From positions 8,351,501 to 8,415,500 of the forward strand of contig NC_016458.1 of the NCBI RefSeq assembly GCF_000226115.1: 64,000 nucleotides of DNA, written 5' to 3'. Positions within the stretch are counted from its first letter, which is position 1, and each line of letters opens with the position of its first letter. The notes under the pieces are model-generated. The model was not told where the DNA came from, ran no database searches, and was given only the letters and a program-made list of their open reading frames with translations. The position numbers and the translations under genes are program-made. The DNA is from Thermothielavioides terrestris NRRL 8126. Lineage: Eukaryota; Ascomycota; Sordariomycetes; Sordariales; Chaetomiaceae. Below are positions 11,361-23,699 of this stretch, in pieces.

Positions 11361-11629
11361 AGCTAGGCAGAAGCTAAAGTAGGACTAGGAATACTACTTA
11401 ATTATAACGATTGTACAATTAGAGGTTTAAAGACAAAGAGGAGCTAGGGTAGTACCTACTAAGTAGCTAGATCGAAGTTAAGTTTAGTAGATATATATTC
11501 TAGGACTAGGAAGCTCGCTATAGGCATAGTATTAGCAATTCAACGCTAGTGATCAAATTCGCTATTTGACTAAATAGCACTTATATATTGAGGGGGACTA
11601 AGGGCACTAATAGGCTATAGATACTACGT

Positions 11630-12180
11630 CGTTTTGTTGCTAGCTATATAGCATATCGTTTTACTATTAGCTATATAGTACATCGTTTTACTATTAGCTA
11701 TATAGCACGTCGTTTTATTGCTAACTATACAAATTAAGCTAGTCTATAGCTAGATCAATGCTAAGCAACTGCTAATTAGCAGATAGTAAAACAATAGAAC
11801 TTACCTAGCGTATCGTTTTACTGCTAGCTATATAGCACATCGTTTTACTACTAGCTATATAGCACGTCATTTTATTACTAACTATATAAATCAAGCTAGT
11901 CTATAGCTAGATCAATACTAAGCAACTGCTAATCAGCAAATAGTAAAACAATAGAACTTACCTAGCATATCGTTTTGCTACTAGCTATATAGCACGTTAT
12001 ACTACTAGCTATATAGTACATTGTTTTACTACTAGCTATATAGTATATCGTTTTATTGTCAACTATATAAATCTCGGAGCTAGTCTATAGCTAGATCAAT
12101 GCTAAGCAACTACTAATTAGCAAGTAGCAAAACAATTTACCTAGTACATCTTTTAGTTGCTAGTCGTACAAAGTAAGCTA
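11630..12180. repeat. Higher-order minisatellite of ~27-bp units
   Basis: Blocks of three or four ~27-bp units (CGTTTTACTACTAGCTATAT core) alternate with a ~100-bp block containing aagctagtctatagctagat and aatgctaagcaactgc. The composite period recurs three times (linker blocks near 11734, 11893 and 12077). Unit differences are mostly C/T and G/A, consistent with RIP acting on the array. It ends close to the Gypsy LTR at 12358. Confidence 0.75.
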
Positions 12181-12357
12181 GTCTATAGTAGGATACTAGT
12201 CTATAGCTAGATTAATACTTAGCAACTGCTAATATATGCCGGTAGCAAACTAGTTAACCACTTACCAATAGGATCTATTAGATATAGGCTAAATACGTAG
12301 TTTTATAGCGATATAACGTTGTAATGTAGGTCGAAGTACAATAGAGGGTAGGTATAG

Positions 12358-12855
12358 TGGATTAGGGTAATAGACTACCTAGATATAGGGGGGACCTAGT
12401 TTTTCTACTTTTCTATTTGTCTTAGAGCGTTGTATTCGTTGTTAGGGGGTCTAGCCCTCTAATCATATATATTTAAGTGGGCTAAGCCTATCTTCTTTAT
12501 CATTAAGCAAGACATTAAGCAGTTGTCAATATACGTTCGTTGACACTACGTTGGTGGTCCTCCTTCTTCTAGGAAGGCTATTGAGCCTCTCCTTTCGTTG
12601 TCCTACCTCTATCTAGACGATAGGCATTCGAGCTGTTGAGCTCTAACTATATTCTTATTGTCTTTTGTCTTTCTACTATATCCCACTAGACGTACCTGAG
12701 CTATATATCTTCCTCTTAGGAGACATCCTTCCTACTACTCGATACGCACTATCTTCATCTGTCTAGAGGTATACTATATTCCTTTAGGAGCTATCTTATA
12801 CGTCTAATCCTAGGTATAGTAGAGTAGGTTGGTATAGAGGTTTTATACTATTTCA
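12358..12855 (+). repeat. 5' LTR of Gypsy-A copy 1
   Basis: This 498-bp LTR starts TGGATTAGGG and ends ACTATTTCA. It is followed by a possible tRNA primer site (tagGGGCTTAATCGGGG) a few bases downstream. The same sequence is found reverse-complemented at 23191 and 32153, and in direct orientation at 33806. Differences between copies are mainly transitions. Confidence 0.88.
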
Positions 12856-12899
12856 AATAGGGGCTTAATCGGGGAGGAGCTTAGCTCTATATCTAAATA

Positions 12900-15800
12900 G
12901 GATAGTATAGACTATAAAGTCTTCTAAGATCGTAGAACTATATAATACTATATTGATAGCTATACGACGACGATATAGCCGACCTATTGAGGCTTTAGTA
13001 TATCGATACTAGTATTTCTAGGAAGTATAGAAACCTATTAAGGTATATACGTTCTAGGGATCTATTGAGACTTTGTCCTAGAAGACCTTCCTTTGCCTAA
13101 ACGACGTAGAGCATTGAAAAGATATCCTATTATCTCTAATACTTCGAAGACCTATTGAGGCTTCGTTATTATCGATATAGTGGTTATAAAACGCTAACCT
13201 AATCGAAAGACGATAGTTCTATCCTCCTAAGTAGAGATAGGGGTAGAATTTTCATTAATTATTATTTTCTTCCCTAGTCTAGTTAAACTAGTTATAAAAG
13301 CGGTTAAATATAGTAGCTATTTATAAGCTTCTAAGCTTAGGACTATACCTTTACAACATTTGGCTCTTTCTAATAGTATATCTAGCATTGTTTTATATTA
13401 GATATAAGGTCTTAGTGTAGACTTTTACTTTTCTTTTTAAAAGCTATACTCTTATTGTTATTATACTAGTTAGGTCTAGTATATTAGTTGCTAAAGGTAT
13501 CTAAATAATCTATAAGGAGCCTATAGTTATCCTTTAAGGCGTTTAGACTATATATTCTAAAGGAACCTAGCTTCTTAAGAGGTTTTCTTCCTTTAGATAG
13601 ACGTTAAAAGAGTTGATATTCCTATAGAAGTATATATATTAGTCTTTTTATAGTCTATCGATATAGTCGTTGCCTTTCTCGAAGACGATAGTTAAACGTC
13701 TAATGACTAGACTCTAGCGATATATATATATATTGTCTATAGAAGCTTTAGGAATTCTATCGACCTCTATAATACTATTAATCTTAATATTAACCTCTAA
13801 AGGAGAGTCCAAGGACGTATTTGTCTTATAGCCTTTCTAAGGTATACTAAGCGAAGAAGACCTAGCTAAAGTAGTATAGATACCCCTTCCGTCTTTGCTA
13901 GATACCTCTACTCCGCCTATCTATATAGAGGTACCTATAGTAACACCTTCTAGTCTCTCTAAAGCTAAAGCTCTAAAGAAGATAACTAAGTACGTTCTTA
14001 TTACTATACTTAGTACGACCTTTCTAACCTTAGTAAAGGCCGGCCTTTAGAGCCACTTCTTTGGTTAGAATGCTATACGTTGGATCAAAACTTTCGAAGA
14101 GATATATAAGGCTTATTAGGTTACTAATGATAAAACTTATATATATCTATTTAAGCTTTAATATAATACTACGATCTAGCCTATTATCTATTACTAGGAG
14201 AAAAAGGACTAAGAGACCTAGATAGCTTTTAAAGCTAAGTTCTTAAAGTGTTAGAAGAACGACGATCCTAAGTAGTATAGAGACGGAGGTTACCTTTTTA
14301 ATTTGATCGAAGGGAGATACTAGCCAGTTAGCAAAGTTATCTACAACTACTTCGAGTTGATCGACTATATATACGTTATTGCCTTTACTAAAGTTCGTAA
14401 AGAGCTATAGTATATAATCGTTCCGACTATATAGTATATACTTAATTAGTAGATCTAAATAGCTCTTAAGGACCGTTAGTGTACTTTGAAGAAGGACGAC
14501 AAGGACTCTATCTATACTACAAAGTAGATAGACTTCCTCGAGTTCGTTTAGGATACTCTTTAGAAGGGTCTTAATATAGGAGACCTCTTTTTTAAGACCT
14601 ACGAGCGTAAGATCGATCTATAGAAGTATTACTCGCCTTTGGCTATACCTACTATTAAGACGACCTTTAAACTATAGGAGTAGGAAGAGGAGAAGCTAAA
14701 GAAAGCTCTTATATCTACGCTTAACGATATCGACAATCTAGCTAATTAGCTTTAGCGTCTATATATCTAGAAGTAGAAGATCGCTAAGTAGTTCGAACAG
14801 AAGATTAAAGCTCTTCGTTTACGTAGAATCGATCTTACTTCTAATAAGATCGAGGTTCTTTAGATATATTTCCAATAGCGGAGCCGCTTATAGAAGAGAT
14901 ACATTAGCTTTATCACTAGCCTATATATTGATAGTCGTCCTTCTAGCTATAATAGACCTATAAGCTCTAGCTATTACTACTATTATAGTAACTCTAACTA
15001 TATAGTCCTCGAGTATATAAAAGCTATAAAAGCTATAGCTATAGGTCTAATATATTATAAAGGTATAGACTACTGCTTTAGCGATAGGAGTAAGAAAGGC
15101 TATATACTAGCTAAGACAATCACCTTTACGAAGGTAGATATTAATAATATATAAGAGGTCGGCAAGATCGGCTAGCTTGTCCTTACGTATATAGCCTATT
15201 GCCTATAGTATAATAGCTACTCTATATACTAGGCGTACTATTGTAAATATAAGCGTCTAAATAGTTACCTATTTAAGCTAGATATATCTCTAGTACTAAA
15301 TAAGCATTACCTCTAGTAGCCTAAACTATATTAAGAGCCTACAACTGTCTAGACAACAATCAATCGTCTTATATACGAAGGGGAGCCTAAGCTTACTTTC
15401 GCCTTCTATTATATAGCGTCTAATCAGTTGTCGTTTTATATAGTTCCATTAGAGGGAGGTTATATCTTAACTTAGAAGATTGTCCTATAGCCTATATTAA
15501 AGGCTAACGAATTCCACTAACTACCTTTTCCTCTCTCTAACTAGATCGAAGAGGAAGCTAAAGAGGAAGTGGACAAGGAAACGAAGACTATACTTTAAGG
15601 TATATCGCCTACTAAGCGTCAGTTCGCTAAAGACAAAAGGGAAGATAACTTCTAAATAAGTAGTACTCCTATACCTCTAGCGGAGCCTCCTTATATAACT
15701 ATCCTTAAGAACCTAGCTATAGCGAATTATATAAAGAAAGAGGAGCTATAGTCTAAGCCGCCTATACTAAAGATTACTATATTACCTCTATATATAAAGG

Positions 15801-18800
15801 ATATAATCTATACTACGATAAAGGTGAAGACTAGTCTAACCTTTAATAACTTAGTCTATATCTCGCCTAAGTACAAAGATGCTCTAATCGTATATCTATA
15901 GGGCATTTCCATCGACATTAAGGTCATTGACTACAAGGGGTCTAGTGTTCCTAAGCCTAATAGACCGACTACTATACTAAAAGATATAGGGGTCTATATA
16001 TAGGCTTTATATACTAATATAAATATATTTAACGACTCTTCCTCTAGTTAGACTAAGATAGTTCTAGTAATCTTTAGAGTCACTAAAGATAGTATATAGG
16101 GCATTTATATAGGAAGCCTCTAAGAGTATTAGATTTATAAAGGTCTATTTAGAGACGTTGACAATCATATCTATATTCTACTTTAAAAGTCTATCTTAAC
16201 GCTTTTAGTCTTATAGTATATAAAACTTAGTATAATAATAAGAGTATAGTCTCTTCCTACTCTATATATCTAGTTCGAAAAAGGCTATTATAATAAGCAC
16301 TTTGCCTTAATCGACTCTAGTTTAGAGTACAACTATATCTCGATAAGTATTGTTGAGAAGTATATAATACTATACTAGTCTACCAAAGTTATTTCGAAGA
16401 GTCTTTACAGCTTAGTACTGTTTATTAGAGAGACTTAGGTCACTCTATACCTAGGAGGAGTTGGCATTAACCTTTACTTCTTTATAACTAAGGACATTGC
16501 TAGTAGCTATAAAGTAATCCTTAGTATATTGTTTATCAAAGATATTACCTTAACCTTCGATTACTACGATAGCAATTTGATTATCGTTAATCTAATTATA
16601 GAGAAGAAGATAGTCTAGGCGTATATCGTCTCTAAGAAGATTGCCTAGTGGAATTGCTTACTATCTTTAATATAACTATCTATTTAAAAGCAATTTCAAA
16701 GATTAACGAAGAGTCTTAAAAGAATCTTTGACTAGGTAGAGATAGAGGAGGGTGAGACTGCCCTTAGTTTCCTTGATAATTATATAGGTAAAGCGGTTTT
16801 TTATTTTATTTTATAGAAGTCCTATATACTACTCTTTAGTACTCTTTTTTACGTTGTATATTCTTATTCGTTGTCTTCTCTATCTAGACGAAAGAAGAAA
16901 AGTAAAATCAAATTATTACCCTATTTAAAAGGGAAGAGGGGGACTCTAATTAGAAACCCCTTTTCTAATAAAAGGCTAAGGTGGGTATTCTATTATAAAT
17001 TTAGGAAGGCCCTAAGGACGTTTATACTCTAGAAGAATATTGTAAATAAGGTTTAGCCTATTGACTTAGCATTGTCGAATAGCTCTACGCTAGAGGGAGA
17101 CCTATTATAGTAAAAAAAGTAGCTTATAAAGGCTAAAGCTAAGATATAGTTCGAGAAGGACTAGGAAAACCTTGTAGTCCCTCGTTTCTTAGATTTTAAA
17201 CTAGGCTCAAGACTTACTAAGGAGCGCTTTCGAGAAATACTTGCTACTATAGACGGTTTTCTTACTAAGCTAGAGAAAGAGATGTTCACTAAGATCTTAT
17301 AGAACTAAAAGGCTATATTTATATAGGATTTTACTAAGTATAGGCGTATCTATAAAGACGTTGTTCCACCCTAGTATATTAGGACTATCCTATATAAGGC
17401 CTAGTAGAGTAAGTCGATCCTAATCTTAAAACCGCTAATATAGAAGGTTATTGATCTACTTAGAGAGAGGTAGATATAAGGAATTATTGAATATAGCTAT
17501 ATAAGCTACTATAATAACTAGTTCCTAGTTTTAAAAAAGGATAGTAGTTTATAGCTTATTAATAATACTTAAAAGGCTAATGCTATAATGATCTACGATA
17601 CTTTTGTTCCACCTACTATAGAGGAATTTAGTAAAGACTTCGAGGGCTATAGACTAATGTCCCTCTTAGATCTCTTCTCTAAATATAACTAAGTCAACTT
17701 CTATAAGTATAGCTAGGATTTAACGACTTTTACAACGTTAATCGAGCTCTTCTATATATATATATTGCCGATAGGAGATATAAATTCCATTGCCTAGTTC
17801 TAACGAGCTATAACAACGATCTTCGGTGACCTTATCCCTAATGTCTATCGCGTCTACCTAGACGATATCGCTATAAAAGGTCCTTGATCTAATTATACTA
17901 GCTATCTAGATAGAGAGGGACGTTGAGAATTTATTATTAAATATCTTAAGAACATCGATATAGTATTGCTAAATATAAAGCTAGTAAGTATAACTATCGT
18001 CGCTAAGAAATCGAAGTAGGTATAATTAAAAGTAGTCCTACTTAGTTATCTCTATATACTAGAGGGGTATCTTCCTAAAGAAGTGAAGGTGATTAAGATA
18101 AGGGAGTAGAAGACCTATTTTAACGTTAAGGAGGTATATACCTTTATTAGAATAGTCAGATACTACTAGATTTAGATTAAGGGTTTTACAATTATTGTAA
18201 TTCCTCTATATACCCTAATAAAGAAAGATATTGAGTAGACCTAGGGGCCCTTTAAATAGAAGGCGATAGACGAACTAAAGGAGAAAATTATTACCGCTTT
18301 AGTTTTAATGATACTTGTCTACAGTGATCCTTAGTTCAATATAATCTTTTTAGTCTATAACGCTAGTATCTTCGAATAGAGTAGGGTACTCGAGTAGGTT
18401 GGCCCTAATAGTAAAAGATACCTATATCGGTTTAAGAGTGATATTTAGTTAGAGGTAAAGAAATAGTATAATACTATAAAAAAGGAATTAAAAGGGCTAC
18501 TCTTCCTCTTAAAGCGTTTTCGTCGCTATCTCTTTAATATACGTTTTATTATAGAGACTGATACTCTAGTTCTAGTCCATTAGCTTAATAGTACTATAAA
18601 CGATGTCCTAGGTACTCTAATAATACGTTAGATCGCTTAGATCCGTCTATTTGACTTCGAAGTCAAGTATATCCTAGGTCCTAAAAACGTTGTAGCCAAC
18701 GTATTGTCCTATAAACCTCTTGGGCCCTCTAACTATATAGAGAAGGAAGTAGAGGAGGATATCGACGATTAGGTCGACGCCTAGATCTTTATCAACTATA

Positions 18801-20900
18801 TAGGCGAAAAGGCATTGTATTTAGAAGGGAAGCTAGAGCTTGTCCGCCTTTAAGATAGTTACTCTTAATGTTCCTAGGACATTGTTTACTTCCTATCGAC
18901 GATAGAGACCTTGCTAGGCTATAGGCTATACTAGAAGCGACGTTAGCTTAAAAGAAAAGCGGTAAAGTACTTTGTTAAGGATCGTCACCTTTTCCTCTAA
19001 AGTATAAACTATTTATAGTATTATAAGTGTATTGTTAATATCTCTGAAGAAAGGCGTTTAATCTTCGATTAATACTATAGCGAAGTTGGCTATTATAGGA
19101 GAGAGGCGATATACTAACGAATAATGAACTACTACTACTAATGTAGTATATACGAAGATATAGCAAAGTAGATTCAAGCTTATATACTATATTAGGTATA
19201 CAATGCCTAGAGGTTCAAGGAAGTGGTAAACTAGACTATACCTCCGCCTTTCCCTTTTGCTAAATAGTACTTCGATATCTAATATATATCGTCTAGCTAT
19301 AGGGAGAAGAAGTGTTTCCTTATTGAAGTGTATAACGATCTTATAAAAGACGTCGAGGCTAAGATCTTACTAAACAAGTCCTTTAAGGCTATTAAGTCCT
19401 TTATTATATAGTACATCCTTTGTTGCTAGGGCTACCTTATTGTTATAGTCGTCGATAGAGGCTCTAAGTTCAAAGGCGAAGTTAAAGAGATCTTTTATAA
19501 ACTATAGATTAGAAGAGTTATTATCTCGCTATACAATTCGTATATAAACGGAGTAAATAAAGCTAGCTATATCCTAATTACTACCTTGTTTATAAAGATA
19601 ATTGATAGTATAGGAAAGAGGTAGAGGGAGCTCCTTCTATATATCTTATATATAGATCGTATAACCGTTAGAGGCTCTTATAGAATATCTCCCTTCTTTC
19701 TTACCTACAACTATAAGCCTATTAGTCTAGTCGAGTTTAATGTTTCTACCTAGTAAATTCTTACCTAGGACTCTGTCTATACCTAGATAAAGGGAGAGGA
19801 TCCTATAAAACTTTATACAAAGCTTATTGCCTTCTATACTTATATTCTCTAGGAAGCTAAGTATAACTATAAGATTATCGTCGAATAGGTTGCTATAGCT
19901 TATAAAAAGCTAGCTAAACGCTATAATAAAGCCTATAAATATAAATTTCGCTTAGAAAATATAGTAATATTTATTAACGACTTCGTCCTCGTTTATAATA
20001 ACGTTTAGTAGCTAGATATAAACTTAGTCTAGAAGCTAGAGTACTATTAGTTTAGCCTATTCTATATTTAGATAATTAAAGACTAGGACATTTACTTTCT
20101 AAAGACTTTAGACAATATACCTATTTAGATACTATATCCTCTAAATTGTATAAAGAAGTTCTTTAAACTAGATAACGTCTAGCTAGAAGTAGACGATATA
20201 AACCTGTTCCTCTACTTAGAGGGGCGTAGCGACGATAAGCGCTACTACGATAGTTGTTACGACGATAGCCGCTTCGACGGAGGCTATCGCCTCGACAGTT
20301 GCTATAACGAAGTATAGAACGACAGGGGAGCTAATCCTAGCCTTAGCGCTAGCCGAGACTTAGCTACCTTGGCGCTCTACGATAGGGAGATATATACTAG
20401 ATACTTCTAAAGAGAATGCTACTGCCTCGACAGTCGTTTAAGGCTTTATAAGGATAGTGAAGAGGGGTCTAGTACTATCGAAGACAACTAGAATATTAGC
20501 GACTAGACTATAGGTTATTACCTTTATTAATTGGCTAAGACTTCTAATAGTAGTCAACTAGTCGAGCTTCCTTATAGTAGTGAACTATATAGCGCCTTGA
20601 CTAGTCGATAGTACCGCCTTAGCGATCTTTATTATACTTATAGCGATAGCCTACTAAGGAAGGAAATTATATAAATAGTCGTTAAAGACGTTGTAACTAT
20701 AGTAGAGGAGGAGGTCCTTAAAGAGGAAACCCCTAGTTGTACTATAGCGCCTTAGGTAAGCTAAACTTATACTATCGCAAAGGGGATAAGGAAGGAGCAA
20801 CCTCGTTAAGAGCTTATTATAGAAATCCTATATAGAAAACCACCTAGTTTTTAATACTAGTCCTCTAGATATATAAAGATATATAGTTTAAGAAGGGGAG
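12900..20900 (+). pseudogene. Gag-Pol remnant of Gypsy-A copy 1
   Basis: Decayed retrotransposon polyprotein. The Gag region lies at about 13.9-15.6 kb and ends in a Cys-containing knuckle-like motif (YYCKYKRLNSYLF near 15240). RT motifs follow: DVVPP, FLVLKKD, KANA, YDTFVPPT, SLLDLFS, and the catalytic VYLDDIA block at 17851-17880. RNase H is near 18.3-18.7 kb. An integrase core is near 19.1-19.95 kb (GHYRGER-like, IVVDRGSKFKGEVKEI, ISPFFLTYNYKPIS). A Tyr/Asp/Arg-rich tail follows at about 20.22-20.35 kb. Stops lie mostly at Gln or Trp positions, the expected RIP outcome. Non-functional. Confidence 0.85.
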
Positions 20901-20909
20901 AGGTCCTAG

Positions 20910-21107
20910 AAGCTACTACCTTCAATAGTTTCATTAGCGTTTTACTATATTTTCTTTTTAATACTTGTTATTATATTGGCCTTCTACTTGCTAATAATAT
21001 CTTTATTAGCTACGTCTTACTTAATCTTCGTTTATCTACTATCGTTCGTTTATTTTTATCCTTTAGGCCTTTATTCTTTTTCGCTAGTACCTAAGTTTTC
21101 TTTCTAA
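20910..21107 (+). pseudogene. Hydrophobic small frame downstream of pol, copy 1
   Basis: An open stretch of 65 codons plus stop with two or three likely membrane segments (FYYIFFLILVIILAFYLLII; SYLIFVYLLSF). It ends SFSLVPKFSF-stop. It has no ATG at its start. The same frame is open in copies 2 and 3. It could be part of a longer post-pol protein; the stop may itself be a RIP-made CAG-to-TAG/TAA change. Confidence 0.35.
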
Positions 21108-23190
21108 GGGGCGGCTCTACTCTTAGAGGCTTTACAGTTGTTCTTACCTTTTCTTTTTCACTTCTATCCTCTAGATAGATAGTTTCTATTGTATAGGACT
21201 AAGTTTCTTAGAGCTAAAGTCAAGGCTAAGAAAAATCTACAATTAGGATATATAGTCTCTCGATCTATTGTCTATAGGCCAAGCTCCTAGACTATATCCT
21301 ACCCCTTGCCTATCCCTATCTATTTTCTCTATCCCTTAGTAATATAAGCTCTTATAGTTGGCTTAGTACTATACTATTTATTCCTTAATAGCAACCTCTA
21401 GTAGGACAAACCACTCTTAGCCTATCTCTTCTAGGCGTAGCTTTAGCCTAGGATCGTTCTTCGGATTATATAGAAGATAGTCCTATAAAATCAAGTCCTA
21501 AGCTAGGTGCTTTTGATTATTCCTATAGATATAAGTCTAAGTATATTTCTTCTTTAACTAGATATAGTTGGTACACTTATTGCTAAAGAGAGGAGTAAAA
21601 GAAGCGTAGTTATTAAAGGGCTAAGTTATATAGACGTCTCTATCCTTATTAAAAGGAGTTGTTGAACGTTGGTACAACAGTTTATAGCTATAGCAAAGCA
21701 CCTTGTTGCTATAGGAGTGTTAGTCTTCCTTTACTTAGAGAGCGAATATAAAAAGGAAGTATAGCGTTTATTTACGACCCTATACCTAGATTAAAAGCGT
21801 TGACGCTTGGTTTAGGCGTATAGCAAGATAATATATCTAACGCTTAAATAGTCTACTATTATAATGCTCTACGAACATTAGACGAAGGACCTAGGTATTA
21901 CAATGCTACTTAACTATATTAACTAGCCTATTGTCGATATAAACTAATCGCTATATTCTATACTAATCTTACTAATTGCTTAGTAAGACCTACTAGACGT
22001 ATAGCAATCTAATATTTAGTTGGTAGATCTTAATTATACTATAGATAGCCTTATATTTAACTAAGATTATAGTATACTCGTTAGTATAGCGTTTATCTTT
22101 TGGCATTGGCGAATCCCTTATCTTGCTTTAGACTACCTAGACGTACTTCTAGGCTATAAAGATCGTTGTTTTCAATACTAGTGAGAGATCGACTTAATAG
22201 TTTATAATCCTATATAGCAATAGCCTTTAGTCGTTCACTTTATTAGTAATTTCCTACAATATATCGTAAGTATATTAGTTGCTTAGTATTATAGTTTCTA
22301 GGTTACGAATTTATATATAGGAGCTATATACAAATTCGAAAGGGAAGTAGAAGACCTAGCTAAGAACTTAATTCGACTAGAGAGAGGAGGGTACTAGAAT
22401 AAAGTAGTAAAAAGGTTGAAAGAAGAAAATAGTTCTAGGATAGTAAAGAGGAGAAGAAAGCTTTAAAAGTTTAGAGGGTGAATACTTATTTCTAGCTAAT
22501 TAGTAGGTGCTACGAGCCTTATTCGTTTTCTTTCGCCTAGTTTAGGAAAGAGCTAAGTAGCCCTCCTACCTTCAAAGGCTTGCCTACCCCTTTTTCTTAA
22601 TCCTTCTACTAGTTCATTTACAATCAATTATTTCTTCTACCTCGCCTATTGCGCCCTAATTTTTTCTTACGATTGTTTCAATTAGTCTAGATCTTTCTAC
22701 CTAGAGAGCGACTTTTCTTATAAGCCAATTTTTCATATACTATTGCGAATATCGCTATAGGCTGTTGTAGAATTCCCGATTTCGTAGAGCCTATATAGCC
22801 CTAGGCCAATATAACTACCAACCTAGGATAGAAGTAGCTACTTAGAGAGCTTAAGTTTTATATACTATAAGGTTCGTAGAGGCTTGCTAGCGATAGCAAT
22901 TAGATATAGCATTACGCCTCCCTCGTATAGCAAGAGCTAGGCTTGAAGATACTAGGCCACCTAGGTGAGACTAGCCCTAAGCTTTTCTTATTTTCGTAGA
23001 CTCCGAAGAAGTACCTATAAAATATAATCAATCGACGATCCAACTAGATCCTAAGCCCTTGGCTTAGCGTAAACCCTAAGATTATAAAGTACCTATTCCT
23101 AGACTAGCTAGAGGGAAGGTCCCTAATAGATTGGTTTTTCAATATCTATTTTATAGATATAGGTATTTCGCTCTTTGACGTAGAAGGTAT
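21108..23190 (+). pseudogene. Post-pol coding remnant of Gypsy-A copy 1, first part
   Basis: Sense-strand segments look coding once RIP stops are discounted, for example the charged stretch EREVEDLAKNLIRLERE around 22330-22385, which suggests a coiled coil. Interrupted by copy 2 at 23190 and continued at 32650. No protein family recognised. Confidence 0.35.
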
Positions 23191-23687
23191 TGAAATAGTG
23201 CAAAACCTCTATACCAACCTACCCTACTACACCTAGGATCAGGCGTACGAGATAGCTCCTAAAGGAATGTAGTGTACCTCTAGACGGATAAAGATAATGT
23301 ATATCGAGTAGTAGGAAGGATGTCTCCTAAAAGGAAGATATATAGCTTAGGTACGTCTAGTGGGATATAGCAAAAAGACAAAAGACAATAAAAATGTAGT
23401 TAGAGCTTAATAGCTCGAATACCTATTGTCTAGATAGAGGTAGAACAATAAAAGGAGAGGCTCAATAGCCTTCCTAGAAGAAGGAGGACTACTAACGTAG
23501 TGTCAACGAATATATATTGATAACTACTTAATGTCTTACTTAATAATAAAGAAGATAGGCTTAGCCTACTTAAATATATATAATTAGAGGGCTAGACCCC
23601 TTGACAACGAATATAACGCTTTAAGATAAATAGAAAAGTAGAAAAACTAGGTCCTCCTATATCTAGGTAGTCTATTACCCTAATCTA
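23191..23687 (-). repeat. 3' LTR of Gypsy-A copy 2
   Basis: 497-bp reverse-complement LTR (tgaaatagtg ... ccctaatcta). The terminal TG/CA has become TA by a RIP-type transition. The element's polypurine tract lies immediately to its right (about 23690-23702 on the plus strand, read as GAAAGGGAAG on the minus). Confidence 0.86.
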
Positions 23688-23699
23688 CACTTCCCTTTC

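Larger units (their letters stand above)
6233..12357. repeat. RIP-degraded repeat block, partly assignable
   Basis: About 6.1 kb of strongly TA-biased DNA saturated with CTAG, TATAG and TAG, the signature of RIP. Sub-features are listed separately (Thr/Gln-rich remnant, transposase-like remnant, hairpins, minisatellite). The stretches 6233-7570 and 8130-8980 show no reading frame I can assign. A tagcgcgctta motif occurs twice near 6318 and 6341. I could not define terminal repeats for the whole block, so it may contain more than one element. Confidence 0.7.

Noticed and set aside
23191..23687. Terminal inverted repeat of one giant element (12358 LTR forward, 23191 LTR reversed)
   Set aside because: The reversed LTR at 32153 and the GTAT duplication show that 23191-32649 is a separate reversed element with two direct LTRs.
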